DNA of 64,000 nucleotides from Neisseria macacae ATCC 33926 (GTDB lineage: Bacteria; Pseudomonadota; Gammaproteobacteria; Burkholderiales; Neisseriaceae): contig NZ_CP094241.1 in assembly GCF_022749495.1 (NCBI RefSeq), forward strand, positions 496,001 through 560,000, in the 5' to 3' direction. The notes under the pieces were generated by a model, which worked only from the letters and a program-made list of their open reading frames with translations, was not told the origin of the DNA and made no database searches. The translations under genes were made by a program, and so were the position numbers. Shown piece after piece: positions 49,977-59,014 of the stretch. How positions within the stretch are numbered: the first letter of the stretch is position 1; every line of letters starts with the position of its first letter.

Positions 49977-50051
49977 CTCTGATTCCTTTAAATATAGGTT
50001 ATTTGCGAAGCAGGCGGTAATGCTACCCCTATTCGGAAAATTTGGATAGAT

Positions 50052-50158
50052 TATAGTGGATTAAATTTAAATCAGGACAAGGCGACGAAGCCGCAGACAG
50101 TACAGATAGTACGGCAAGGCGAGGCAACGCCGTACTGGTTTAAAGTTAAACCACTATA
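50052..50158. repeat. Correia element, internally deleted type, 107 bp
   Basis: Same form as the copy at 34255. It lies between the divergent tal and kdsD genes. Confidence 0.93.
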
Positions 50159-50216
50159 TTAGGGCATTTAATGATGTCCAAAACGATATAAAACGAACAC
50201 AAAAAGGCATGAAATT

Positions 50217-51191
50217 ATGGCAGGAAACGGTCAATATCTCGATTGGGCGCGCGAAGTGTTGCACACCGAAGCGGAAGGCTTGCGCGAAATTGCGGCGGAA
50301 TTGGACGAAAACTTTGTCCTTGCGGCAGACGCGCTGCTGCACTGCACAGGCAGGGTCGTCATCACAGGCATGGGCAAGTCGGGACATATCGGGCGCAAAA
50401 TAGCGGCGACCATGGCTTCGACCGGCACACCCGCGTTTTTCGTCCATCCTGCGGAAGCGGCACACGGCGATTTGGGCATGATTGTGGACAACGACGTCGT
50501 CGTCGCAATTTCCAATTCCGGCGAAAGCGACGAAATTGCCGCCATCATCCCTGCGCTCAAACGCAAAAACATTACCCTCATCTGCATTACCGCCCGCCCC
50601 GATTCGACCATGGCGAGCCATGCCGACATTCACATCACCGCGTCAGTTTCCAAAGAAGCCTGCCCGCTGGGACTTGCCCCGACCACCAGCACCACCGCCG
50701 TCATGGCTTTGGGTGACGCATTGGCAGTTGTCCTTTTGCGCGCACGCGCGTTTACGCCCGACGATTTCGCCTTGAGCCACCCCGCCGGCAGCCTCGGCAA
50801 ACGCCTGCTTTTACGCGTGGCAGACATTATGCACAAAGACGACGCCCTGCCCGCCGTCCGACTCGGCACGCCCTTAAAAGAGGCCATCGTCAGTATGAGC
50901 GAAAAAGGCTTGGGTATGCTGGCGGTAACGGACGAACAAGGTCGTCTGAAAGGCGTGTTCACCGACGGCGATTTGCGCCGCCTGTTCCAACAGCGCGACC
51001 GCTTTGACGGACTGACCGTCGATGAAATCATGCATCCTTCCCCCAAAACCATCCCCGCCGAACGCCTCGCCACCGAAGCCCTGAAAGTCATGCAGGCAAA
51101 CCATGTGAACGGGCTTTTGGTAACCGATGCCGACGGCGTGTTGACCGGCGCGCTGAATATGCACGATTTACTGATGGCGCGGATTGTGTAA
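50217..51191 (+). CDS. kdsD: Arabinose-5-phosphate isomerase KdsD
   Basis: 324 aa. Converts ribulose-5-P to arabinose-5-P, the first step to Kdo. SIS domain with ITGMGKSGHIGRKIAATMASTGTPAFFVHPAEAAHGDLG (residues 44-82), then two CBS domains from about 205. In-frame uptake sequence encodes EQGRLKGVF. It starts the LPS block kdsD-kdsC-lptC-lptA-lptB. Confidence 0.96.
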   Translation: MAGNGQYLDWAREVLHTEAEGLREIAAELDENFVLAADALLHCTGRVVITGMGKSGHIGRKIAATMASTGTPAFFVHPAEAAHGDLGMIVDNDVVVAISNSGESDEIAAIIPALKRKNITLICITARPDSTMASHADIHITASVSKEACPLGLAPTTSTTAVMALGDALAVVLLRARAFTPDDFALSHPAGSLGKRLLLRVADIMHKDDALPAVRLGTPLKEAIVSMSEKGLGMLAVTDEQGRLKGVFTDGDLRRLFQQRDRFDGLTVDEIMHPSPKTIPAERLATEALKVMQANHVNGLLVTDADGVLTGALNMHDLLMARIV

Positions 51192-51202
51192 AGGCGGGCT
51201 AA

Positions 51203-51246
51203 CCTTTTTCAGACGACCTTTATGTTAGAATAGGTCGTCTGAAACC
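51203..51246. terminator. Inverted uptake-sequence pair between kdsD and kdsC
   Basis: TTTCAGACGACCT and AGGTCGTCTGAAA around a 12-base AT-rich loop; may attenuate read-through. Confidence 0.5.
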
Positions 51247-51268
51247 TAGCAATCCGCAAGGAAACACT

Positions 51269-51805
51269 ATGCAAACCTTAGACCCCGAGCTGCAACAGCG
51301 CGCGGCGCATATCAAGCTGCTGATATTGGATGTGGACGGCGTTTTGACCGACGGCCGCATCTTTATCCGCGACAACGGCGAAGAAATCAAATCGTTCCAC
51401 ACATTGGACGGACACGGCTTGAAGATGCTTCAGGCAAGCGGCGTGCAGACTGCGATTATCACAGGTCGGGACGCGCCCTCCGTCGGCATCCGCGTCAAAC
51501 AGTTGGGCATAAATTACTACTTCAAAGGCATTTCGGACAAGCGCGCCGCCTATGAAGAATTGTGTGCGCAGGCGGGCGTAGAAGAAGGCGAGTGCGCCTT
51601 TGTCGGCGACGACGTGGTCGATTTGCCGGTGATGGTGCGCTGCGGATTGCCGGTTGCCGTCCCCAACGCGCATTGGTTTACGCTGCAACACGCCGCCTAT
51701 ATTACGAAACACGCGGGCGGCGCAGGCGCGGTGCGTGAAGTGTGCGACCTGATTATGCGCGCGAAAGGTACGCTGGGCGCGGCTTTGAACGAGTACATCA
51801 AATGA
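51269..51805 (+). CDS. kdsC: 3-deoxy-manno-octulosonate-8-phosphatase KdsC
   Basis: 178 aa HAD phosphatase that dephosphorylates Kdo-8-P. Motif I LILDVDGVLTDGRIF, motif II ITGRDAPS, motif IV VGDDVVDLPVM. No cap domain, as usual for KdsC, which acts as a tetramer. Its stop overlaps the lptC start (ATGA). Confidence 0.97.
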   Translation: MQTLDPELQQRAAHIKLLILDVDGVLTDGRIFIRDNGEEIKSFHTLDGHGLKMLQASGVQTAIITGRDAPSVGIRVKQLGINYYFKGISDKRAAYEELCAQAGVEEGECAFVGDDVVDLPVMVRCGLPVAVPNAHWFTLQHAAYITKHAGGAGAVREVCDLIMRAKGTLGAALNEYIK

Positions 51806-52383
51806 AAGTAAGATGGCGGTACGGAATCGCATTCCCTTTGGTGCTGGCGGTCGCGCTCGGCGGATTGTCGGCATGGCTGGGGCGCATCAGCGAAATCGAC
51901 ATCGAAGAAGTCAAACTCAACCCCAACCAGCCGCAATACACGATGGACGGCATAGACGGGCGGCGGTTTGACGAACAAGGTCGTCTGAAAGAGCATCTGA
52001 GCGCAAAAGGGGCGAAACAGTTTCCCGAAAGCAACGACGTCCATTTCGAGCTGCCGCACCTCGTCTTCTTCCAAGAAGGCAGCCGGCTTTACGACGTCGG
52101 CAGCGACGAAGCCGTGTACAACACCCAAACCAAACAACTCCTGTTCAAACACAACGTCGTCCTGACCAAAGCCGCCGATGCCAAGCGGCAGGCGGGCGTC
52201 GTCAAAACCGATCTTCTGCACGTCGACACCGAATCGCAATACGCCCAAACCGACACGCCCGTTACCTTCCAATACGGCGAATCGAGCGGCAACGCCGAAG
52301 GTCTGACGTATGACCACAAAAAAGGTTTGTTGAACTTCCCATCCAGAGTGAAAGCCACGATTTATGATACAAAAAATATGTAA
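51802..52383 (+). CDS. lptC: LPS export protein LptC
   Basis: 193 aa. One N-terminal membrane anchor (residues 7-25) and a periplasmic beta-jellyroll that passes LPS from LptFG to LptA. Typical strands: QPQYTMDGIDGRRFDEQGRL and LPHLVFFQEGSRLYDVGSDEAVYN. Start overlaps the kdsC stop by 4 nt; its 3' end overlaps the lptA start by 20 nt. The frame opens earlier at 51742 but that would extend into kdsC. Confidence 0.93.
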   Translation: MKVRWRYGIAFPLVLAVALGGLSAWLGRISEIDIEEVKLNPNQPQYTMDGIDGRRFDEQGRLKEHLSAKGAKQFPESNDVHFELPHLVFFQEGSRLYDVGSDEAVYNTQTKQLLFKHNVVLTKAADAKRQAGVVKTDLLHVDTESQYAQTDTPVTFQYGESSGNAEGLTYDHKKGLLNFPSRVKATIYDTKNM

Positions 52384-52894
52384 GGCATGTGTTTTAACCG
52401 CATTTTTCGCCACCGCCCCCGCTTACGCCCTGCAAAGCGACAGCAAGCAGCCGATACAGATTGAAGCCGACCAAGGCTCGCTCGACCAAAACAACCAAAG
52501 CACCACCTTCACCGGCAACGTCATCATCAAACAAGGCACGCTCAACATCCGCGCCGGCAGCGTCAACGTCTCCCGCAACGACAAAGGCGAACAGTTTATG
52601 AAAGCCAGCGGCTCGCCCGTCCGCTTCAGCCAGACACTCGACGACAACAAAGGCACGGTTAACGGACAAGCCAACAACGTAACCTACTCCTCCGCCATCA
52701 ACCTCGTTACCCTGACCGGCAACGCCAAAGTCCAACGCGGCGGCGACGTTGCCGAAGGCGCAGTCATCACCTACAACACCAAAACCGAAGTCTATACCAT
52801 CAACGGCAGCTCCAAATCAGGTGCCAAATCCGCCGCCAAATCCGGCAGGGTCAGCGTCGTCATCCAACCGTCCAGCACCCAAAAAACCAAATAA
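52364..52894 (+). CDS. lptA: LPS export periplasmic bridge protein LptA
   Basis: 176 aa. Signal peptide cleaved after AYA at about residue 22, then QPIQIEADQGSLDQNNQSTTFTGNVIIKQGTLNIRA, the OstA/LptA fold that forms the periplasmic LPS bridge. Coupled to lptC by a 20-bp overlap. The C-terminal 25 residues (SSKSGAKSAAKSG) are low-complexity. Confidence 0.95.
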   Translation: MIQKICKACVLTAFFATAPAYALQSDSKQPIQIEADQGSLDQNNQSTTFTGNVIIKQGTLNIRAGSVNVSRNDKGEQFMKASGSPVRFSQTLDDNKGTVNGQANNVTYSSAINLVTLTGNAKVQRGGDVAEGAVITYNTKTEVYTINGSSKSGAKSAAKSGRVSVVIQPSSTQKTK

Positions 52895-52987
52895 CCCGCA
52901 TCTGACAACACCAAAGGTCGTCTGAAAACCAACATAGCAAGTTCCCCAAGCCACATTTTCAGACGACCTCCGAACCAAGAGTCATTT
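52895..52987. other. Spacer between lptA and lptB with inverted uptake sequences
   Basis: AAAGGTCGTCTGAAAA at 52913 and its inverted partner ending at 52970, 28-base loop. It may partly uncouple lptB from lptA. Confidence 0.5.
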
Positions 52988-53722
52988 ATGAGCGAAAACA
53001 CCAGCCGCCTCGTCGTTCAAAACCTGCAAAAAAGTTTCAAAAAACGCCAAGTCGTCAAAAGCTTCTCCCTCGAAATCGAAAGCGGCGAAGTCATCGGCCT
53101 GCTCGGCCCCAACGGCGCAGGCAAAACCACCAGCTTTTACATGATCGTCGGACTCATCGCCGCCGACGCAGGCAGCGTTACCCTCGACGGACAAGAACTG
53201 CGCCACCTGCCCATACACGAACGCGCCCGCTTAGGCGTCGGCTACCTGCCCCAAGAAGCCTCGATTTTCCGCAAAATGACCGTCGAACAAAACATCCGCG
53301 CCATTTTAGAAATCAGCACCAAAGACAAAAGCCGCATCGATGGCGAAGTCGAAAAACTGCTTGCCGACCTCAACATCGGCCACCTGCGCCACAACCCTGC
53401 CCCCTCCCTGTCCGGCGGCGAACGCCGACGCGTCGAAATCGCCCGCGTACTCGCCATGCAGCCGCGCTTCATCCTCCTGGACGAACCCTTCGCCGGCGTC
53501 GACCCCATCGCCGTCATCGACATCCAAAAAATCATCGACTTCCTCAAATCGCGCGGCATCGGCGTACTCATTACCGACCACAACGTACGCGAAACCCTCA
53601 GCATCTGCGACAGAGCCTACATCATCAGCGACGGCACCGTCCTCGCCTCCGGCAAGCCGGACGACTTGGTCAACAACGAACAAGTCCGCTCCGTCTATCT
53701 CGGCGAAAACTTCAAATACTGA
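52988..53722 (+). CDS. lptB: LPS export ABC transporter ATPase LptB
   Basis: 244 aa. Walker A LLGPNGAGKTTSFYM near 40, signature LSGGERRRVEIARVLAMQP near 140, Walker B FILLDEPFAGVDP, H-loop ITDHNVRETL. It powers LptFG in extracting LPS from the inner membrane. In enterics rpoN follows lptB; here rpoN is 16 kb away. Confidence 0.97.
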   Translation: MSENTSRLVVQNLQKSFKKRQVVKSFSLEIESGEVIGLLGPNGAGKTTSFYMIVGLIAADAGSVTLDGQELRHLPIHERARLGVGYLPQEASIFRKMTVEQNIRAILEISTKDKSRIDGEVEKLLADLNIGHLRHNPAPSLSGGERRRVEIARVLAMQPRFILLDEPFAGVDPIAVIDIQKIIDFLKSRGIGVLITDHNVRETLSICDRAYIISDGTVLASGKPDDLVNNEQVRSVYLGENFKY

Positions 53723-53742
53723 TTTCAAATACTGACCATGAC

Positions 53743-53770
53743 AAACCGCACAATCAATTGTGCGGTTTTA
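53743..53770 (+). terminator. Terminator of the LPS block
   Basis: AAACCGCACAATCAATTGTG then CGGTTTTA, a hairpin with T-run. An inverted uptake-sequence pair follows at 53787-53822. Confidence 0.8.
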
Positions 53771-53824
53771 AAATAACAAAGCGTCAGAAAGGTCGTCTGA
53801 AAACGTTTTCAGACGACCTTTCGG

Positions 53825-53893
53825 GTAGGTTGGGTTGAAAACCCAACATTGCAGAAGATTCAACAGCTTTTGTTGGATCTAGACCCAACCTAC
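53825..53893. repeat. Third REP-like family (GTAGGTTGGGTT palindromes)
   Basis: GTAGGTTGGGTTGAAAACCC then AACATT at 53825-53850, and TGTTGGATCTAGACCCAACC then TAC at 53871-53893. Same layout as the other REP families but different stem sequence. Confidence 0.75.
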
Positions 53894-53909
53894 GCGTATT
53901 ACAGCCTTA

Positions 53910-54680
53910 TTAATGGAATTTTTTGCCGTCTTTATATCGATAGATTTGCAACATCGTTACCCTACCACCTCCGAACGAGTTGATTTCATAAGTAATCCCA
54001 TCATATACGGCACGCGTACTGATCAGCTCTTTATTAAGCGGTTGTTTCTGTTTAAAGGTTTCGATATTTTGGATATGTTTGTCCAGCAGGTCTTGAAACA
54101 GATTATCCGGTTTGTTTTTATGGTTGATGGTAGAGATGATTAATTTGGGGATGGTGATATCTTTAAAGATCCAACCATTATATCCCAATGGAACCTCTAC
54201 ACCATTTACTTTCCCATTGGAATATTTCAGTCTAATTTCATAGTTGCAATCAGGTTTAACAAAATCTTTAAATATTAAATATATGGAGTAGATGGAGCCA
54301 TCAATAACAGTAGTGCTATACAGGTTTTTCCCGTCAAAGCTTTCTTGGCTAACCTCTTGAAATCCTAAGTTCTGCAACTTAGAAATGATTAATCCAGTAT
54401 TCATGGGAATAGTCAGACGACGCGAACGGTTGAAAGGCGCATTATTTATCTGCTCATCTGCCAGCATTACTCCAATAGCATTTTCTGGAACACTAGGAAT
54501 CGGGGGAAGAGTATTAAACTTATATTCAGAAGAATGACATTCAAAATGAAGATTACTTTGTAGTTTAGGATTTCTAATATCATTAGCAATATTCTTTTTA
54601 TACGGTGAATGGGGCTGATTGCCACATGAAACTACAAAAAAACACATAAATAAAGTAATAATTTTTTTATTTAATTCCAT
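53910..54680 (-). CDS. Unknown AT-rich lipoprotein
   Basis: 256 aa. Lipobox VVSC with Cys near residue 19, then a hydrophilic domain with no family I recognise: strands around NAIGVMLADEQINNAPFNRS, SFDGKNLYSTTVIDGSIYSI and a C-terminal GGRVTMLQIYRYKDGKKFH. Codon use is rich in A/T (many AAA, ATT, TTA) compared with flanking lptB and glnE, which suggests recent transfer. It lies between REP families. Function unknown. Confidence 0.7.
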   Translation of the reverse strand: MELNKKIITLFMCFFVVSCGNQPHSPYKKNIANDIRNPKLQSNLHFECHSSEYKFNTLPPIPSVPENAIGVMLADEQINNAPFNRSRRLTIPMNTGLIISKLQNLGFQEVSQESFDGKNLYSTTVIDGSIYSIYLIFKDFVKPDCNYEIRLKYSNGKVNGVEVPLGYNGWIFKDITIPKLIISTINHKNKPDNLFQDLLDKHIQNIETFKQKQPLNKELISTRAVYDGITYEINSFGGGRVTMLQIYRYKDGKKFH

Positions 54681-54824
54681 TTTTAAGACCTCTTCAAACC
54701 TTTATTATTTCGCATAACATTCCAAGGTGCTTATGAGAAACCCCTTAAATGTCTGGGTTGGACTTTAAGGGGGGTAGGGAATTTTGCAAAGATTTCCATT
54801 TTTCTCATTACTTTCAAGTCAGCC
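54681..54824. other. Upstream region of the unknown lipoprotein
   Basis: 144 bp, no gene or repeat. The next 300 bp to the right is REP unit copy B. Confidence 0.5.
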
Positions 54825-55095
54825 GTAGGTCGGATTCTCGAATCCGACATTTCTAACAGCGGTTTTTCGGAAACGACAGACGCGTCAAATGTTTTTGTCG
54901 GATACAAGTATCCGACCTACATCTGGATTCCCGCATGCGCGGGAATGACGGCGGAGGTTTCGGCAAAGCTCGTTGCTCTCGTTTTCAGACGACTATTTGC
55001 CTCGTCGGTGTACATTGTAACGTGGGCCTTGCCCACGATAATGACGGCTAAAAGAGGTCGTCTGAAATTTTGGGCAAAGCCCACGCTACGGATTT
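54825..55095. repeat. Composite REP unit, copy B
   Basis: GTAGGTCGGATTCTCGAATC at 54825, 44-bp spacer matching copy A inverted, TGTCGGATACAAGTATCCGA to 54920, a further palindrome CATGCGCGGGAATG-type, then the CGTGGGC..GCCCACG family at about 55018-55090. It lies just downstream of the SMI1 gene. Confidence 0.85.
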
Positions 55096-55124
55096 CAGAC
55101 GACTTACCCTTTTCAATTTTGTAT

Positions 55125-55658
55125 TTACTTATCTGAAAACTCATCTTCATGTCGCAAGCTGCGGATAAAGGTTTCGAAATCGGGGGCAAGTTCGACTATT
55201 TCAAAATCCCATTCTTGTTCGACAAGCACCACTTTCGGCTCTCCGTCTTTTCCACACTCTCGATAGTCCAAGGCAAACATGGCATGCCCTGCTGACGGGT
55301 CGTTGGCAAAATACACGCCGATAGGCGGATACTCCCATTCTTTCAGCCAAAGTTTTTGCCCCATCTCGCCGCACAGACTCCCTTCTTTTTCAAAACCGAT
55401 TCCCGATACCTCGCAAATTTGCACATGATCTTTTGCCCACGAATTTCTCTGCGTGGTTGGAAAGCAGTTTTTGACAAATATCCCGCCGTTTTGTACTGCC
55501 ATCAATTCAATAAAACTTTGCGGCAATTTATAGCCTAGCTCACTTTCTACGGCAGCCAAAATTTCAGGGGTAAACGGAGCTTCTTTGTAGTTTTCATCTG
55601 CCCAACTATTAGCTTCCCATACGGAGGACAAATCAAAATCTTTAAAAACTTGGGACAT
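55125..55658 (-). CDS. SMI1/KNR4 (SUKH) family immunity-type protein
   Basis: 177 aa. The SUKH core is visible: FTPEILAAVESELGYKLPQSFIELMAVQNGG, then ICEVSGIGFE and PPIGVYFANDPSAGHAMFALDYREC, ending with FIRSLRHEDEFSDK. Many such proteins neutralise polymorphic toxins. No toxin gene is adjacent. It is enclosed by two near-identical composite REP units (54825-55095 and 55686-55905). Confidence 0.87.
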   Translation of the reverse strand: MSQVFKDFDLSSVWEANSWADENYKEAPFTPEILAAVESELGYKLPQSFIELMAVQNGGIFVKNCFPTTQRNSWAKDHVQICEVSGIGFEKEGSLCGEMGQKLWLKEWEYPPIGVYFANDPSAGHAMFALDYRECGKDGEPKVVLVEQEWDFEIVELAPDFETFIRSLRHEDEFSDK

Positions 55659-55685
55659 AATGTTCTTCCTTATTGATTTCAGCCC

Positions 55686-55905
55686 GTAGGTCGGATTCCC
55701 GAATCCGACATTTCCAACAGCGGTATTTCGGAAACGATAGACGCATCAAATGTTTTTGTCGGATACAAGTATCCGACCTACATCTCTATTTGCCCCGTGT
55801 GTGTACATTGTAGCGTGGGCTTTGCCCACGATAATGTTGGGTAAAAGAGGCCGTCTGAAATTTTGGGTTTGATTCGTGGGCAAAGCCCACGCTACGGGTT
55901 TGCGG
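55686..55905. repeat. Composite REP unit, copy C
   Basis: GTAGGTCGGATTCCCGAATC at 55686, matching spacer, TGTCGGATACAAGTATCCGA to 55781, then GTAGCGTGGGCTTTGCCCAC at about 55810 and its inverse near 55878-55900. A GGCCGTCTGAAA-type uptake sequence is inside it. Confidence 0.85.
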
Positions 55906-55971
55906 TGATTTTTAGGTAGTAGAACCCACGCTATGCAGCTAATGACTTAATCCCTCTTCGTAACATCCGCT

Positions 55972-58662
55972 TTATCCGAGTTTCGCCTCCTCCCCGAACA
56001 CTTCCCGCCACAATTTCCTGACATTGCCGTAATGTGCCAGCAATTCGTCGGTTACTTCGGTTTTTTCCGCGTCGCGCAGTTTGGTGTTGTGTTGCTGCTG
56101 GCGGTAGAAGCGGTAGGCGGTGCGGCTTTGTTCGGCGAGGGTTTTGCCGATGAGGCCGCAGTCGGCGGCGATGTTCAAGAGGGCGATGTTGCCGTAGTTG
56201 TCGAGGAGTTGCGGATATCGGCGGGCATGGGCAAGGATGAGGTATTGGACGATAAATTCGACGTCGACCACGCCGCCGCGTGCGTATTTGACGTTGCTGT
56301 CAATCGGCGGATGGGTGGGGAACATTTTTTCGCGCATTTCGATGATTTTGCCTGCCAAGGCGGTTTGGTCGCGCTCGGCGGTGAGGATTTCGGTGCGGAT
56401 GCGGTCGAAGGCCGTCTGAATTTCGGGTGTGCCGCAGATGAAGCGGGCGCGGGTGAGGGATTGGTGTTCCCACGTCCATGCGTTTTCGTGCTGGTATTTT
56501 TCGAAGGCGGCGATGCTGTGGGCGAGGAAGCCGGCGTCGCCGTTTGGGCGCAGGCGCAGGTCGGTTTCGTAGAGGCTGCCTGCGCCGGTGGCGGCGGAAA
56601 GCCAGTTGGTCAGGCGGCGGGCGAGGCGGCTGTATACGTCGCCTGCGTCGGGATGGGGATCGTCGTAGAGATAAACGAGGTCGAGGTCGGAGGCGTAGCC
56701 GAGTTCTTTGCCGCCGAGTTTGCCGTAGCCGACGATGGCGAATTGCGGGGTGTCGCGGTGTTTTTTGGGCATGTCCGCCCACGCGCATGGCAGGGCGGCG
56801 GCGAGGATGGTGTCGGCGAGGGCGGAGAGTTGGTCGGAGAGGGATTCTACCGTCCACAGTCCGGCGAGGTCTTGGACGGCGAGGCGGAAGACTTGGGCGT
56901 GCTGGAAGCGGCGCAGGGTGTCCATTTGCGCTTCGGTGTCGCCGCCGCAGGCTTTGAGGTCGTCTGAAAGGGCGGCGGCGAGGGCTTGCCAGTCGAACGC
57001 GGTATCCAAAAGCTGCGCGCTGATGAGTTCGTCCAGCAGAATCGGATATTTGCTCAGATACGCCGCCACCCATGAGCTTTGGCTCATAATCTGCGCCAGT
57101 TGCGCCAAGGTTTGCGGATGCTCGTTGAGAAAGGCGAGATAGGCGGAGCGGCGGCTGATGTTTTCGAGGAAGTCAAACAGCCGCATCAGCGTATCGGTCG
57201 GGTTGTTTTGCTCGGCCGCTGCCTGTACCAACAGCGGTACAATGGCGTCGAAACGCGGCTGGGCGTGGGCGGAAAGGTGGCGGTATTTATGACCGTTGCG
57301 GATTTGGTCGAGCCTTGCGGCGATGGTTTCGACATCGAACCCGTGTTCTTTCAGACGGCCTTGCCGCTCTTCTTCGTCGGGTTTGTCCTGCCATGCCCAT
57401 TGCCATTCGCTATTGTCTTGCGTTTGCTCTTCGGGTTCGCTCAAAATTTCGTTGAACAACTGATTGACCTTGGTGCGGTGGGCGTTGAGGTCGTCTGAAA
57501 AGGCGGCGTAGCTGTCGAAACCCATGCTTTCGGCGAGCAGTTGTTGCTGTTTGGGCGAGGCGGGCAGGGTTTGGGTTTGTTGGTCGTCCCAGTATTGCAG
57601 GCGGTGTTCGACGTCGCGCAGGAAGCGGTAGGCGGCAAGCAGGGTTTCAACGTTTTCAGACGGCATGGTGCCCAGCTCGGCAAGTTTCTTCAGCGTTTCC
57701 TGCGTGCCTTTCAGTTGCAGCGCGCGCATTTGTCCGCCGCGTATCATTTGGAAAATTTGGGCGATAAATTCGACTTCGCGGATGCCGCCCGCGCCGAGTT
57801 TGATGTTGTCCGCCATGCCTTTTTTGCTGACTTCGCTGCGGATTTGGCGGTGCAGGTTCCGCATCGCCTCATACGCGCTGTAATCCAGATATTTGCGGAA
57901 CACGAAGGGGCGCACCAGCGATTTGATGTCGTTCGGATACGGCGTGACCACGCGGCCTTTGCACCACGCATAGCGTTCCCATTCGCGCCCCTGCGTAATC
58001 AGGTATTGCTCCAGCGCGGTTTCGCTCAATACCAGCGCGCCCGAATCGCCGTCCGGCCGCAGCCGCATATCGACGCGGAACACCTGCCCGTCGGCGGTGA
58101 TGTCGTTCAGCAGCGCAATCAGTTTCTGCCCGACTTTGGTGAAAAATTCCTGGTTGCCCCGTTCGCGCCTGCCGTCGGTGTCGCCCGATTCGGGATAGAC
58201 GAAAATCAAATCAATGTCGGAAGACACGTTCAACTCATAGCCGCCCGCCTTGCCCATCGCCACCACGCTCAAATGCTGCGGCGATTTGGTATAACGCCCG
58301 ATCGGCGTGCCGTACATGTCCCGATAATAGGCGTAGGCAAAGTCCAGCGCGGTATTGACGGCAAAATCGGCAAACAGCGTAATCGTGTGGGTTACTTCGT
58401 TCAAATCGCTGATGCGGTTTACATCGCGCACGATAATCTGCGACACCACATAACGGCGCAACTCGCGCAACTGCCGCGCCAATTCTTCCTCGTTTTCTTC
58501 CGCGCGGATTTTGTCCCAGTCGGCAAAGGCTTGGAAATCCGCTTCAGTCAACACTTTGTCCAGCATGGGCAGGAAAATTTCAGGCTTGAGTTTGCCGTTG
58601 TCGAGCTGGCGGGCGAGGAACAGGGAATGACGGCGGGCGGTGTCGAGGCGGTTGTCGGACAT
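55972..58662 (-). CDS. glnE: Glutamine synthetase adenylyltransferase/adenylyl-removing enzyme
   Basis: 896 aa bifunctional regulator of glutamine synthetase. Two nucleotidyltransferase domains are present: GGYELNVSSDIDLIFVYP near residue 155 (adenylyl removing) and GGKELGYASDLDLVYLYD near 660 (adenylylation), each with the G-G-x-E-x(4)-SDxDL pattern. The linker and C-terminal regions are of normal length. In-frame uptake sequences encode RQGRLKEHG, LSDDLKA and FSDDLNAH. Confidence 0.96.
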   Translation of the reverse strand: MSDNRLDTARRHSLFLARQLDNGKLKPEIFLPMLDKVLTEADFQAFADWDKIRAEENEEELARQLRELRRYVVSQIIVRDVNRISDLNEVTHTITLFADFAVNTALDFAYAYYRDMYGTPIGRYTKSPQHLSVVAMGKAGGYELNVSSDIDLIFVYPESGDTDGRRERGNQEFFTKVGQKLIALLNDITADGQVFRVDMRLRPDGDSGALVLSETALEQYLITQGREWERYAWCKGRVVTPYPNDIKSLVRPFVFRKYLDYSAYEAMRNLHRQIRSEVSKKGMADNIKLGAGGIREVEFIAQIFQMIRGGQMRALQLKGTQETLKKLAELGTMPSENVETLLAAYRFLRDVEHRLQYWDDQQTQTLPASPKQQQLLAESMGFDSYAAFSDDLNAHRTKVNQLFNEILSEPEEQTQDNSEWQWAWQDKPDEEERQGRLKEHGFDVETIAARLDQIRNGHKYRHLSAHAQPRFDAIVPLLVQAAAEQNNPTDTLMRLFDFLENISRRSAYLAFLNEHPQTLAQLAQIMSQSSWVAAYLSKYPILLDELISAQLLDTAFDWQALAAALSDDLKACGGDTEAQMDTLRRFQHAQVFRLAVQDLAGLWTVESLSDQLSALADTILAAALPCAWADMPKKHRDTPQFAIVGYGKLGGKELGYASDLDLVYLYDDPHPDAGDVYSRLARRLTNWLSAATGAGSLYETDLRLRPNGDAGFLAHSIAAFEKYQHENAWTWEHQSLTRARFICGTPEIQTAFDRIRTEILTAERDQTALAGKIIEMREKMFPTHPPIDSNVKYARGGVVDVEFIVQYLILAHARRYPQLLDNYGNIALLNIAADCGLIGKTLAEQSRTAYRFYRQQQHNTKLRDAEKTEVTDELLAHYGNVRKLWREVFGEEAKLG

Positions 58663-58696
58663 TTGGGATTCCGTTTGGAAGGATGATAGGAGTGGG

Positions 58697-58765
58697 ATAG
58701 TGGATTCACTTTAAATCAGGAAAAAGCGAGGCAATGCCGTACCAGTTTAAAGTCAAGCCACTATA
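58697..58765. repeat. Degenerate short Correia element
   Basis: ATAGTGGATTCACTTTAAATCAGG... to GTTTAAAGTCAAGCCACTATA, 69 bp; the middle is largely lost and the ends have mismatches. Confidence 0.75.
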
Positions 58766-58845
58766 TCATAGCAATCTTGGAGGTCGTCTGAAACTGCAGA
58801 ACTCAGGCGTATGAACGGGTGTGTTTTACGGCATGGGAAGTTTGT

Positions 58846-58947
58846 TATAGTGGATTAACTTTAAACCGGTACGGTGTTGCCTTGCCGTACTATCTGTACT
58901 GTCTGCGGCTTCGTCGCCTTGTCCTGATTTAAATTTAATCCACTATA
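58846..58947. repeat. Correia element, internally deleted type, 102 bp
   Basis: TATAGTGGATTAACTTTAAA...TTAAATTTAATCCACTATA. A second element within 80 bp of the degenerate copy. Confidence 0.92.
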
Positions 58948-58962
58948 TTTGATTGGATAGTT

Positions 58963-58998
58963 AAAAGGTCGTCTGAAAAACATTTCAGACGACCTTTT
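58963..58998. terminator. Inverted uptake-sequence terminator after ubiM
   Basis: AAAAGGTCGTCTGAAA and TTTCAGACGACCTTTT arms around a 4-base loop. Confidence 0.75.
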
Positions 58999-59014
58999 GA
59001 TGTGTTTAAACGGA

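Noticed and set aside
57541..58686. 381-codon frame antisense to glnE
   Set aside because: Shadow of glnE; no recognisable domain.
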